Origin: Nageia nagi
Lineage: Eukaryota; Pinophyta
Direction of reading: 5' to 3'
Length of the DNA stretch: 64,000 nt
NCBI GenBank assembly: GCA_050084985.1
Contig: JBITNC010000001.1
Span: 78,244,001 to 78,308,000, forward strand
Of the stretch, positions 47,498-58,445 are shown one piece after another. Below the pieces are notes generated by a model. The model was not told the origin of the DNA. It did not search any database and worked only from the letters and a program-made list of their open reading frames with translations. A program made the translations under genes and the position numbers. Numbering within the stretch: the stretch's first letter is position 1; the number at the start of each line of letters is the position of its first letter.

Positions 47498-50400
47498 ATG
47501 GCAGAAGAAGGGAGGCTGAAGGTGGAAAGATTTAATGGGCAAGGTTTTCAGTTTTGGAAAATGCAAATGGAAGACTACCTCTACCAAAAGGATCTCTATC
47601 AACCTCTAGAAGATAAGAGTAAAAAACCCACTTCTATGAGTGATGAAGAATGGAACTTGTTGGATAGAAAGGCTTTGGGAGCTATAAGACTTTGTTTAAG
47701 TTCTAGTGTAGCTTTCAATATTTCCAATGAAACAACCACTAAAGGTGTAATGGATAAACTTGCTAAAATGTATGAAAAACCATCCACCTCAAACAAAGTA
47801 TACTTAATGAAGAAATTGTTTAACATGAAGATGAATGAAGGTAGTTCAGTTCAAGACCATGTTAATGAATTTAACACAGTCACAAATCAATTAACTTCAG
47901 TAAAAATAGAATTTGAAGATGAATTAAGAGCTTTGTTAATTCTATGTTCACTTCCAGATAGTTGGAATAGCTTTGTTATGGCTATTTGTAATTCTTCTTC
48001 TAATACAAAATTGGTCTTTGATGAAGTTGTTGGAACAATTCTTAGTGAGGACATGAGGAGAAAGTCCACGGGAGAATGCTCCAATGCTGCTCTCACAGTA
48101 GAGGCAAGAGGAAGATCAAAGGAAAGAAGGAGAAGCAAGTCAAGAAGCAAATCGCAAGGAAGGTCAAAATCAAAAGGTAAAACTAAATTGGAATGTTGGC
48201 ATTGTGGTAAAAAGGGTCACATTAAAAGGGATTGTTGGAATAGAAAAGGAAAAGAAAGTGAAAGTAGTAATTATAATAATGAAAGCACAAGTAACCAAGA
48301 GGCAAATATTGTTGGTGAATTAATTCAAGATGCTTTAATCATGTCTAATGAAAAGAATGATGATTATTGGGTTCTTGATTCGGGTGCTTCATATCATGCT
48401 ACTCCACATAAGAACTATTTTTCAAATTACACACATGGTGACTTTGGTCAAGTATTATTAGGTAATGAACACCCATGCAAGATTGTTGGTATTGGCAATA
48501 TAACAATGAAATTACCTAATGGAACACAATGGACTCTTAATGAAGCTAGACACATTCCGGATCTTAAAAGAAATCTTATATCAACAAGTAAATTGGATAA
48601 GGAGGGCTATGTGATGACATTTGGGGATGCTAGTTGGAAAGTAACTAAAGGTTCAATGGTATTTGCAAAGGGAAATTTGGTGGGGTCTCTTTATTTGCTC
48701 ACAAATGTCTTTGATTATTCATTGAATCTTGTTTCAATAGGCAATGATACATCACTATGGCATAATAGAATTGGACATATGAGTGAAAAAGGTATGAAAA
48801 TGTTACACTCTAATGGTTCAATCCCTAATCTAAAAGAAGTTGATTTAGGATTTTGTGAAGATTGTGTGTATGGAAAACAAAAAAGGGTTAATTTTCTTAA
48901 AGTTGGCAATGAAAAGAAGAGTCACAAATTAGAGCTTGTTCATACAGATGTGTGGGGTCCTACACAGGTTTGCTCACTTGGAGGCTCATCTTATTTTTTC
49001 ACTTTTATTGATGATTGTACTAGAAAGACATGGGTATACTGTATTAAAAAGAAATCTGATGTGTTTGAAACATTTAAGAGGTGGAAGGCATTGGTTGAGA
49101 ATGAAACTAATTCTAAGTTGAAATGTCTTAAGTCCGATAATGGTGGGGAATTTTGCAATAATGAGTTTGATTCATTTTGTTCACACAATGGCATTAGAAG
49201 GATTAAGGTGGTCCCTAGAACTCCACAGGAAAATGGGGTTGAAGAAAGAATGAATAGGACTATCTTAGAAAGGGCTAGAAGTATGAGGATACATGCTAGG
49301 TTTCCTTTGAATCTTTGGGCTAATGCTATTGACACTGCTGTTTACTTGATTAACAGGGGTCCATCTATGGCTTTAGATGGAGGCATTCCAGAGGAGATGT
49401 GGACAGGTAAAAAGGTGAATTACTCATTCTTGAGAGTCTTTGGTTGTGAGGCTTTTGCACATGTTGATAAAGAGGATAGAAAGAAACTTGATGCAAAATC
49501 ACAAAAATGTTATTTTGTTGGATATGGTGTTAATGATTTGGGATATAGGTTATGGGATGTTGATAACCATAAAATCATTAGAAGTAGAGATGTTGTATTC
49601 AATGAGAAAAACATGTATAAAGATAGATTGCAAAATGTTGAGGAACCCAAGTTTGTATCTCTAGAAGATGTTGATCAATATAAGGGTCCTGATAATAATA
49701 ATGTTCAAGCACCTCCACCACAAACACCTCAAACTTTGTCACTTAGAAGGTCCTCAAGGACTAGAAATCCTCTTAAACGATACTCTCCTACTCTTTATCA
49801 TATTCTTTATACTGATGGTGGTGAACCTGAATGTTTTGATGAAGCTATGCAGGGTGATACATAGATTAAGTGGGAGCATGCTATGAAGGAGGAGATGGAC
49901 TCCTTACTTAAGAATTAAACTTGGAGTTTGGTTGAGCTTCTAGAGGGTAAGAAGGCACTTACTAACAAATGGGTGTACAGGATAAAGGAAGAGGTAGATG
50001 GGCGACAAAGGTAAAAGGCAAGACTTGTGGTAAAAGGTTTTGAATAGAAAAAAGGTATAGATTATAATGAGATCTTTTCTCCAGTTGTTAAAATGACCTC
50101 GATTAGAGCAATATTGAGTCTTATTGCTACTGAAAACTTGTTTCTTGAACAATTGGATGTAAAGACAGCTTTCCTTCATGGGGATTTGGAGGAGGATATT
50201 TATATGCATCAACCCGAAGGTTTTGAGGTCAAAGGTAAAGAAGGGTATGTATGTAAATTGGAAAAGAGCTTGTACGGTTTGAAGCAAGCACCTAGGCAAT
50301 GGTATCATACGTTTGACACTTTCATGATAATAAATAAATTTGTAAGATGTCAATCTGATCATTGTGTGTATGTAAAGAAGACAACAAATGGCAACTATGT

Positions 50401-51320
50401 AATCTTGCTTTTATATGTGGATGATATGTTGGTAGCAGGATCTAGTATGCAAGATATTGTTGATCTTAAGGAAAAGTTGGCTAATACTTTTGAAATGAAG
50501 GATTTAGTTGAAGCTAAACAAATACTTGGAATGAAAATAACAAGAGATAAACAAAACCACTTGCTTAGACTAAGTCAAGAAGATTATATTGATAAGGTTC
50601 TTAAAAGGTTCAATATGAATAATGCAAAATCTGTAACTACACCATTGGCAAAGCATTTTAAACTCACCAAACATTTAAGTCCTAAGACAGATAAGGAAAA
50701 GGAGTACATGACTAAAGTTCCCTATGCTTCAGTGGTTGGGAGTTTAATGTATGCAATGGTGTGCACTAGACCATATATAGCACAAGCAGTGGGAGTGGTT
50801 AGTAGATTTAAGGAGTACTTCTCATTACTCTTTATGTTTTGGTGGATCTAACTCTTGTTTGCAAGGTTATGTTGATTCTGACATGGCAGGTGATATAGAT
50901 GGTGGGAGAAGCACTATAGGATATGTGTTTACCATTGGAGGTACAATAGTGAGTTGGATTTCAAAGCTCCAATAGGTTGTGGCTTTCTCCACTACTGAGG
51001 TAGAGTATGTTGCGATCACGAAGGCAAGTAAAGAATTGATTTGGTTGAAGAGATTGATGGAGGAACTGGGAAAGGTGTAGGAGGATGCAAAGCTATGGAG
51101 CGATAGCCAGAGTGCTATTCATCTTGCAAAGAACTCAGCCTACCATTCAAGAACCAAGCATATCAAATTGAGGTACCACTTCATCAGGACAGTGTTGGAG
51201 GATGGTTCAGTCAGTTTGGGGAAGATTCACACGTCTCAAAATCCTGCGGACATGTTCACTAAAGTTGTTACAAAGGAGAAGTTGGGCTCTTGCTCAACTT
51301 GGATTGGTCTTAAGGAGTAA
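47498..51320 (+). pseudogene. gag-pol: C gag-pol polyprotein, nearly intact copia
   Basis: A single frame runs from about ATG 47498 to 49861. Order: UBN2 gag (FNGQGFQFWKMQMEDYL), SR/K-rich stretch, zinc knuckle CWHCGKKGHIKRDC (48200), protease WVLDSGASYHAT (48370), GAG-pre-integrase LWHNRIGHMS (48755), integrase with D, D, E in HTDVWGP, SDNGGEF and ENGVEERMNRT (48940-49260), RT with LLYVDDMLV (50410), and RNase H ending NPADMFTK (51240), which suggests a Tork/Tnt1-type element. Stops at 49862, 49918, 50012 and 50045 cluster between integrase and RT. A deletion of about 16-20 codons near 50810, with a frame change, and stops at about 50976 and 51079 damage RNase H. The ATG at 47498 is chosen as it fits the gag start. 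Confidence 0.95.
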
Positions 51321-51367
51321 AGGCCAAGATGAGAAGCTTTTGACCCTTGTTGCAGAGGAAGAAGTCT

Positions 51368-51380
51368 CCAAGTGGGAGAT
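51368..51380 (+). other. C polypurine tract
   Basis: The purine-rich AAGTGGGAGAT lies directly before the 3' LTR, the usual copia plus-strand primer. Confidence 0.8.
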
Positions 51381-51926
51381 TGTTAGAAAATGGAGACTAC
51401 AATCGGCTAGAAAATAGAAAGCAGTTTCTTTCTATTTAACACCAAATTTTAGTTGCCAAGAAGCCATGACACCTGGTTATCAGTTATAGAAGGGTTGGGG
51501 GTTACCTAATGACCTTCTTGATCCAACTTGGGTTTAAGTTGGGTTAGTTTGTACCTATAAATAAGAGGCTTGAGTTGAGGCATGTAGTATTGTAGTTTTG
51601 ACAGCAATTGTGAAGTAGATTGTGATTGTTGAGAGAGAGAGATTGTAGTGAGGTTTTGTTGTAACTCCAAAGTGAAGATTGTAGCAAGGTTATGCTGCTA
51701 GTTTGTTGCTTGGAGGAATTTGAAGAATGATATGCACAAGGGTTGAAAGCTTCTCCGTGGATGTAGCCTACATTGGGTGAACCACGTTATCTCTTGTGTC
51801 TCTCTTTGTGTGATTGATGTTCATGGTTATTTGATTTCAGTAGTATGCTTTGAATGTTGTTTCTTTTGCTAAGGAGTAAGAGAATTATTGATGCTCTTGC
51901 TTATATAAACTTATTTAATCCTAACA
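51381..51926 (+). repeat. C 3' LTR
   Basis: Same length as the 5' LTR; TATAAATA at 51556-51563. Followed by the ACAAG duplication. Confidence 0.97.
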
Positions 51927-52420
51927 ACAAGGACCCATAAAATAGGGGACCCCTAGAACATATACCAAAGTTACTGAAGATCATGATGAGTTATTACAGT
52001 CATTGATGCAAAGAGGTTTGATCTAGTTACCACCAATGAATCAAAGAAACACAAGAACTACAGGAGGATTTTAGAGATATCATAGAGGTCATGGCCATAA
52101 AACATGTGAATGTCAAAAATTTAGAAATATTATTCAAGATTTAGTAGATAAGAAGGCTATCTCATTCAATAAACCAGAAGAGAAAAGAAAGGCTCTAATG
52201 CACATAGATAACAAAAAATTGGGGATATATAAGAACCCAATGCCACAACATGGTACCAGAATACTATTTGCCCAAGGACACATGACAAAGGAAATCAAGA
52301 ACTTAGAAAGATAGTCAAAGGGATGACATAATGAGGCTAGCACCAGTGGGAGCTCTAGGCTCTCTGGGGTATCATTTGGTAGATCGATATGAAAAAAAAG
52401 AGAAAGAAGCTAAAAGTTAG

Positions 52421-52692
52421 TTCAAGTCACTAACGGATGTCATGGTGAAGAGATTGGGGGCTTCATGATGTCATAACAGGAGCATTGGCATTATATTTCA
52501 TGCTAATAGGACCACCAATGGTCCTCTTTAGTGGAAAATAGAAAAAAAATCAAAGGTTCCAATTCCCCCCACAGTGTGAGAAGTTAGAATTGCAGGTTGT
52601 GTCATTGACGTTCATTTGCAGGAATCACGGAATATCAATTTCATCCATCACAAGCACATATATAAGAGCAATCAGGTACCAAAATTTGTGTT
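52421..52692 (+). other. B1 segment between gag and PMD gene
   Basis: It matches B2 1-290 in reverse complement. It includes the near-palindrome aggaccaccaatggtcct at 52508-52525. No coding signal. Confidence 0.6.
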
Positions 52693-55037
52693 TCATATAT
52701 ATATCATGGAAAAAAAAATGTTTGTGTTTACAATACAATTGGATGAGATCACATAGGATGACCTAGAATCTCCTACTAGAGCCCCTACACTAGAGCTAGT
52801 AGCCCTGCTAGATGAGCCACCCCTACATCATGCCTTATACTTCTTTGCACGTGCCTTCTCCTTTCTGATCTATCTCTCAACCTAGTGAAGCTACTCATAG
52901 AGAGCTTTGATCTCTTTGTTGGCTACCTGTAGGTCTTGATAGATGCTAGTATAATCCCCTCCTTCGAATCGTAGATGACCCTGTAGCTCTTTGATCTTCA
53001 CATCCTTCTGGCCGATTTGACTGTGTAGCCTAGCCATCTCAACCTTAGGATCCTGGTCATCTATGACATAGCATAGATATATCATGTTATCTTTTACATA
53101 TCATGAAAGAAAAAAATTAAAGGAAAGCAAAAGAGAAAATAAGCTACCATCATCATCCTCATCATAGTCTTCCTCCTCTGCATCTGTATCTATCTCATAC
53201 TTAGGTTCATACTCATCCTGGTCTGGATCGGTCTCCTCATTTTCATCATGATCTACATCTAGAGATGTGTCACAGGCATATGTCAGGCTACTCTCTCCTC
53301 CCCACCCTCCCATCATGAAGGGAGCATCCCATTTGGTCTCTATGTCCCCTGTATCTTCATCCTTTCCCACATTATCACTTGAGTCAGCATCATGAATACC
53401 TATGTGGTGAGGATGGTGTTCCCTCCACTAGTTTAGGTAGTCCTCCATATGGTCAAGTCCATCTATGTCATCATCGGCCCCATAGTCAGAGTCCTCACTA
53501 GGGGACTCCCAATCTGAGTCCCAACCAGGTATTGGCTCGTAGTCCTCTAGGAGGTGCTTGCTATGGTAGTAGTGCACCACTATCCTATAGTCACCCAGTA
53601 TACCCTGCTAGAGGCTAAACTGATAGAGTACCTGCTCTAGCCTATATAGCTCCACTAGTGCCCTATGTGCCTATATGTATGTAGGGTGTCTCACCCATGC
53701 CATCTCCTGTATGTCCTCATCCCACTTTGGTACACCCCCCAATAGGGATGCTAGTGTATCTATGCCTCCCGTAGTAGGTCAAGTCACACATGCCATCCTT
53801 CTAGGTCCATGTTAGGGAAGCTTGGTCCCTCTATCATCACCCATCATTGCTAGGTGGGTACATCATTTAGCTGGTCTAGGGGTAATGTCATTGGTCTAGA
53901 AATGATGATGTGGTCATATGCTCACACCTGTAGTATCATAGAGTGTGCTACCTATCTCCCCCCTCTCTCCACCTTTGCAAAGCCATGGAGGTCATGATAG
54001 AGTTGTGCCAGTATCATGGGGCACCACACATACTGTTGCCTATGTGTCACCATGTCCTATATGATAGGAACCATGCCCATGAGGAAGGTCTCTCTACTCT
54101 TGTCTGGGTAGATAATAGCATCCAAAAGGTAGGCAATGAGGAGCCTCATTCGTAGGTCATCCCATGCTAGAGGATACTCTGACACATGTCTCATTAGGGA
54201 CACACCCCTCTTCCTATGATTTACTTCATCTGACCCCATCAGCCATGCAGCCCATATCTCTACCTGTTCTAGGCTAGGAACAAGAACCATGTTCATTAGT
54301 CTCCCCCTAATAGGAAGTCTAGTGATCCTGTAGATGTCCTCTAGTGTCACTGTGATCTCACCAGTCAGAAGGTGAAAGGTGTTGGAGTTTGGATCCCACC
54401 TTTCCATCAAGGTTGTCAGCATATTACGATCATGAAACACATAATTAGCAAATGCTAGGTAGCTAAAGGAAATGTCCTCCAAGATACTCCAGGCCTCATT
54501 AGTTTGTGGCCACTATTGGGCAGTGGTAAAAGCAGCACTCTTGTCAGATGGTTGCATAAGATATGAATGATTCTATAAGAAAAGAGTGATAGAGAGCAAG
54601 TTAGTATCAGATATAAAACAAAAATAGCAAAATAATATAGGCAAAGAAGACCACCCATGGTCTAAACTAGGTAAAGAAGATCACCCATGGTCTGAACTAA
54701 GGTAGAAAGGACTACCAGCGGTCCTATTTTTGTACATAAAGGTCAACACAATTCAAGGTACAAGTTCATACAGATGAGTGTGGTATAGCCATAAGACCAA
54801 AATTTTGAAAAATAGGATAAAAAAGTAAAAAGAATGGGCTAAGGTATTCAATAGGTAAACCCTAGGGGAAACTTGGAAAATCAGTATACAGGGTAGCTAA
54901 AATCTAAAGACAAGCAAAAACATAGCAAGAAAAAGGTATGAAATGCAACATACCTGATGATTGGCAGGAGAATTGGCCACCAAGGTGGCTCTATGTCTAT
55001 CCTGATGTGTGATTGGTAGGGCCATAATGTGTAGCAT
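52693..55037 (-). pseudogene. Antisense, intron-bearing plant mobile domain (PMD) gene of B1
   Basis: Proposed exons are 55037-54954, 54572-53148 and 53060-52693. Intron 1 has donor CAG/GTATGT and acceptor TTTTCTTATAG; intron 2 (87 bp) has donor GATG/GTAGC and acceptor GTCATAG. Both keep phase, the second joining an Asp-rich run to DDQDPK. Exon 2 carries the PMD: TLMERWDPNSNTFHLLTGEI, TVTLEDIYRITRLPIRG and a later VPKWDEDIQEMAWVRHP. An acidic region (53100-53560) follows, then a coiled coil (LHSQIGQKDVKIKELQGHL) and a basic, Ser-rich tail. A TATA box lies about 140 bp upstream. Defects: one frame change near 53.8 kb and stops mostly where Gln fits. Whether the protein helps the element is unknown. 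Confidence 0.8.
54648..54725. repeat. Three clustered near-palindromes in PMD intron 1 flank
   Basis: agaccacccatggtct (54648-54663), agatcacccatggtct (54678-54693) and aggactaccagcggtcct (54708-54725), spaced 30 bp apart. They are variants of the motif at 206-223 and lie inside the predicted first intron. Confidence 0.7.
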
Positions 55038-55170
55038 AGTAGCATAGGAAATATCACCTAGTGACAGTGATGGAATCACCAACTACAACTCTCCAACTCA
55101 GTCTCCCAAGCTCTAAGATATTCTTAGCTCTGAAAATGATAGTGTGACCAAATGAGGAAGGGTGGGGCCC

Positions 55171-55179
55171 CTTTTATAG
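55171..55179 (-). promoter_or_regulatory. TATA box of the antisense PMD gene
   Basis: Minus-strand CTATAAAAG followed by GGGGCCCC, at a distance that would place the start of transcription about 30 bp downstream and 100 bp before the proposed ATG. Position and form fit a Pol II promoter; activity is not shown. Confidence 0.55.
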
Positions 55180-55182
55180 AAA

Positions 55183-55499
55183 TATTAAGGCACACACTTC
55201 AAGATAATTTTGATTTGGGCATTTGATGTGCATGGGTAGTTAACTAAGTATCAATCTAGAATTCAAGGGCAATTCATTACAGCCTGATCTTCATGATTTT
55301 TGATAAATCCTCAAGAAAAGGACCACTTGTAGTCTTATTTAAAGACCACTTACATTCTAGATCTACCAGAAAAGGACCACCCATGTTCCTTTTTCCAGTC
55401 AATCAACTCATCCAAGTATCACAGGTACATCACAGGTGCTTGATCAATGTTATATCTAGGATAATATTGCTTCAAATTTCATGTTTATAGGGTTTTGTT
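55183..55499. other. B1 region upstream of the PMD promoter
   Basis: No gene seen. It holds two more near-palindromes, aggaccacttgtagtctt (55319-55336) and aggaccacccatgttcct (55373-55390). Confidence 0.6.
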
Positions 55500-55860
55500 A
55501 TCAATTTATCATGCCTCTTGGTAGAGTTTTAGCTCCCATTTATCAGCTTATCATGCCTCTTGGTGGAGTTTTAGCTCCCATTTATCAGCTTATCATGCCT
55601 CTTGGCAAAGTTTTAGCTCCATATATCTTACAGAGTTCGGTTCTTATGCAACTACAACATACCTCTTGGTGCGAAGTCTCAGCTTCCATTGTAGTTTGTG
55701 GAACTTAGCTCTCCCCTATCAGCTTATCATGCCTCTTGATAGAGTTTTCAGCTCCCATATATCTTGCAAAGTTTAGTTCTTATGCAACTGTAGCATACCT
55801 CTTGGTGTGAAGTCTTAGCTTCCGTTGCAATTGTGTGGAACTTACCTCTCCTCTATGTGT
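55500..55860. repeat. Tandem repeat, 42-bp unit within a longer repeat
   Basis: The words ttatcatgcctcttgg and gttttagctcccat recur at 55506, 55548 and 55590 with period 42, again at 55724, and in altered form at 55790. A second block, cttatgcaact(a/g)(c/t)a(a/g)catacctcttgg(t), repeats about 135-150 bp apart, so there is a higher-order unit. Confidence 0.85.
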
Positions 55861-56030
55861 GGTCATATGTGGTCATGTGTGGTCATGTGTGTTGTCATGG
55901 TTATCATGTCTTGTCTTGTGATGTGGTCTTGTCAAATTGTCATCAGGTCATCATGTGTGGTTAGGTTGTCTATCAGGTCATCATCATGTGTATGTGTGTT
56001 GTTGGGTTTGTTGTCATGAGTCATCAGTGT
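55855..56030. repeat. GT/CAT-rich low-complexity tract
   Basis: Repeated tgtggtcat, gtcatcaggtcatcatgtg and tgtgtgttg words. It could form the strand-biased spacer before the polypurine tract. No coding signal. Confidence 0.7.
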
Positions 56031-56322
56031 TGGGGTAAGGTTATCAGACTATCAGATATATCAGATTATCACCTTTTATGGCATTCGTATATTAGAAAAA
56101 AGATGCAAGGGGCAAGCATGCCCAAGGTAATATCAAAGGGAGTTTTCTCAACCCATATCTAGTACTAACAAGCTTTGTCATGATTTTTGCTTGAATTTGG
56201 AATGGTTAGTGTTTATCATTGCTTGTCAAATTTTTTTTGCTATGATATTGTGTTTTTACTTTGAATGCAAAATCTCAATTCACCTCATGTTTCTTTCGAT
56301 TTCACATCCAAAGTGGGGCATC
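56031..56322 (+). other. B1 3' end of the interior and polypurine tract
   Basis: Noncoding text ending in AAAGTGGGGCATC (56310-56322) directly before the 3' LTR, the likely polypurine tract. Confidence 0.65.
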
Positions 56323-57169
56323 TGTTAACACATAAAAATGAATTTATGTTTTTAAATCAATAAATTAATGAAAATATGCTTGGTATAAATATATGTCTTG
56401 AATGTCTTAAAGTGATAATATCAATGTTTATCTTGAATATGAATTTTATAATGATTATCTTGAATATTACATGGATTATCTTGAATATTGCATGAATTAT
56501 CTTGTTTATTGGTGTGTTTATCTTGAATGTTGTGAATTAGCCTTGTTTATGTAGATGTATGCCGACCCATGGGTTGCATTATCTATTATCTATATAAATA
56601 AGGGATCTAATAGTAAGTCCACATATCAAGGATACACACGATCCCGCGTATGGTCTTGTAGTGGCAACCCCTTAAGGTATCTCTTTGTACCACCTACAAG
56701 GCTATGGTTTATGTACTTCCTTTTGCGAGCTATCTTGACATCTATGATCTATTCTGATATCACATTGCTATCTAAGACATCCATATTGAAGTTCTGGACT
56801 TGATTGAGAGGTCAAAAATCATCAAATGAAGGTCATTGATGCTCCTTTATGAACCAAGAACACTGCTGGTGCTCTATTATCTCTGAAATAGACTACCTAC
56901 GATCCTCTTTTTACATCATTCATAGGTCACTACATTTTTGAGGGGCATTCATCATCAGTACATCACCAACATCATCTTTCATTGTCAGTACATTCCATGA
57001 GGTAAGTATACAAATTATAGTCTTGTTTGGTACAATTACATTTCTAAATCGGTTATCTTGTTCATTGCTATTGAGAATAAATTGCTATCCATAGCTCAAA
57101 TATAGATATATTGGGTTTGTAAATATTTACCTATTTATTTATTTGCATGCTCAATTTTATTTGTAAACA
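56323..57169 (+). repeat. B1 3' LTR
   Basis: 847 bp with the same termini as the 5' LTR. TATATAAATA is at 56591-56600. The near-palindrome copy at 56890 is more decayed than in the 5' LTR. Followed by AAGAC. Confidence 0.92.
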
Positions 57170-58445
57170 AAGACCTTTCATATGTCTTATGCATATACAT
57201 TAAAATAAAATAACTCATGATAACTACAACCCCACCCATATATACATGTCCTTTAATTATGTTTTATTTAATGTGGAAAAAAGTAGTATTTTATTTAATG
57301 ACTCTTGATCTAACTGATAAGATTCATTACCATTTTAGTGTGATTCTTTAACTGCAAATTAATGAGATTCATTTACTCTTCTAAGTGCAAAATTAAATAT
57401 GTGAATTCATTACCACCTCTTACTAATCACATATACCTTTGATCTCCTTTCAGAGAGATAAGGTGAGACATGTAAGAACCATTAAGTGAGTGTAACTTAC
57501 ATTAAATAAGATTCTTTAACTCCTCTTTGAGTCATAATCCTTTGATCTCCTTTCAGAGTGGTAAGATAGATGGTAAGAGTTTTAATATGATATGAATTTC
57601 CTTAGATGAGATTCTTTAACTCCTCTTCAATTTACCATCCTTTGATCTCCTTTAGAGACATGAGAAAGACAATGAAGAGTATTAATGTGAAGGTAAATAC
57701 CACCCAATGAATTAACTAATTTAATTTATTTTAATCTATCTTAACCCTTATAATTTGACCTTATATTCATTCCATTCTTAATGAAATTTAATTCCTCCTT
57801 TCGAGTGCAAAAGTAATTTAATGAGAGTTCATTATCAATCTTAATGTTATGAAGTTAAAAAAAAATGTTCATTTACTCTTTTCCTATTACATCCATTCTA
57901 ATCACCTAAGATCACCTTTCGATGCAAAGGGAGAGTATAAGTGGGTGTAATGGAAAATTTTAGATGAGTTTGTTGGTATGCTCCCAATATAAACAAAGAT
58001 AAATAACTTTCATGCAATTTACTTAAAGAAAGAAAAATAATAATGTTTACCTAAACACTCATCTACCCTTACTATATACAATATTGTAAAAGAAATCATA
58101 GAAAAGGGGTTCATTTCCATTTTTGTTTTAGTGCCTAAGTTACACTTTCAAAATTGACAAAAGTTGAAATGTATACCCTCTATCTCTAGTCACTGGCATT
58201 TCATAATTTAAGTCAAAATCATTGGTGATTTAATCTTTATCATTGGTGATTATACATAGTCACTAGCACCTAATAATAGTCTCTAATATCACATAGATAA
58301 AAAATAGCAAACAAAAAATAACATAAAATTAGTAGCTATACCACCAAACACAATAGACCAAAATGAATTATAAAAAATAGGAAATACCTCCTATGCCTCA
58401 TTTTTGATGTAGCTTGCATGTGATTGCCCTTATTCTATTGCAAAA
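57170..58445 (-). other. D1 leader, LTR side, with tandem repeats
   Basis: Noncoding continuation of 43603-44270. Units of about 100 bp start at cctttgatctccttt (57436, 57539, 57639) together with gattctttaactcctctt (about 57511 and 57611). Between 57700 and 58445 there is AT-rich text without a gene. Beside the LTR, TTTTGCAATAG does not match a primer-binding site I know. Confidence 0.7.

Larger units (their letters stand above)
46874..51926 (+). mobile_element. C: complete Ty1/copia element (Tork/Tnt1-like), 5.05 kb
   Basis: Two 546-bp LTRs (46874-47419 and 51381-51926) differ at about 16 sites by eye (about 3 percent). The target duplication ACAAG is at 46869-46873 and 51927-51931. A primer-binding site, a nearly continuous gag-pol and a polypurine tract are present. 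It lies in the gag of B1 and is the deepest insertion of the E-D1-B1-C nest. Confidence 0.97.
45182..52420 (+). pseudogene. gag: B1 gag, split by copia C, with stops almost only at Gln positions
   Basis: ATG 45182 opens a frame that stays in phase to about 46870, then resumes at 51932 after C. The N-terminal extension of about 370 codons is acidic, with a basic patch SPKRKRKTWK. The capsid core follows (FRKYDDISDLRMHI, EEALEWFYSL, DRYQHSIKKK; 46320-46550). A zinc knuckle remnant, YHRGHGHKTCEC, is at about 52080-52115, with its first Cys replaced by a stop. Nine stops occur before C, all TAG or TAA where Gln fits, and no frameshift is seen there. The gag core is related to but clearly diverged from that of B2. 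Confidence 0.82.
44271..57169 (+). mobile_element. B1: gag-only LTR retrotransposon with antisense spliced PMD gene, carrying copia C
   Basis: The LTRs are 44271-45141 and 56323-57169. The target duplication AAGAC is at 44266-44270 and 57170-57174. The interior without C is about 6.1 kb and the element about 7.8 kb. It holds gag, an antisense PMD gene and a repeat-rich 3' region. I found no protease, RT, RNase H or integrase, so it should depend on enzymes from another element. It lies in the leader of D1, in opposite orientation. Confidence 0.92.

Noticed and set aside
49940-50362. Minus-strand open frame of 140 codons in C
   Set aside because: Shadow of the RT frame on the plus strand; no independent signal.
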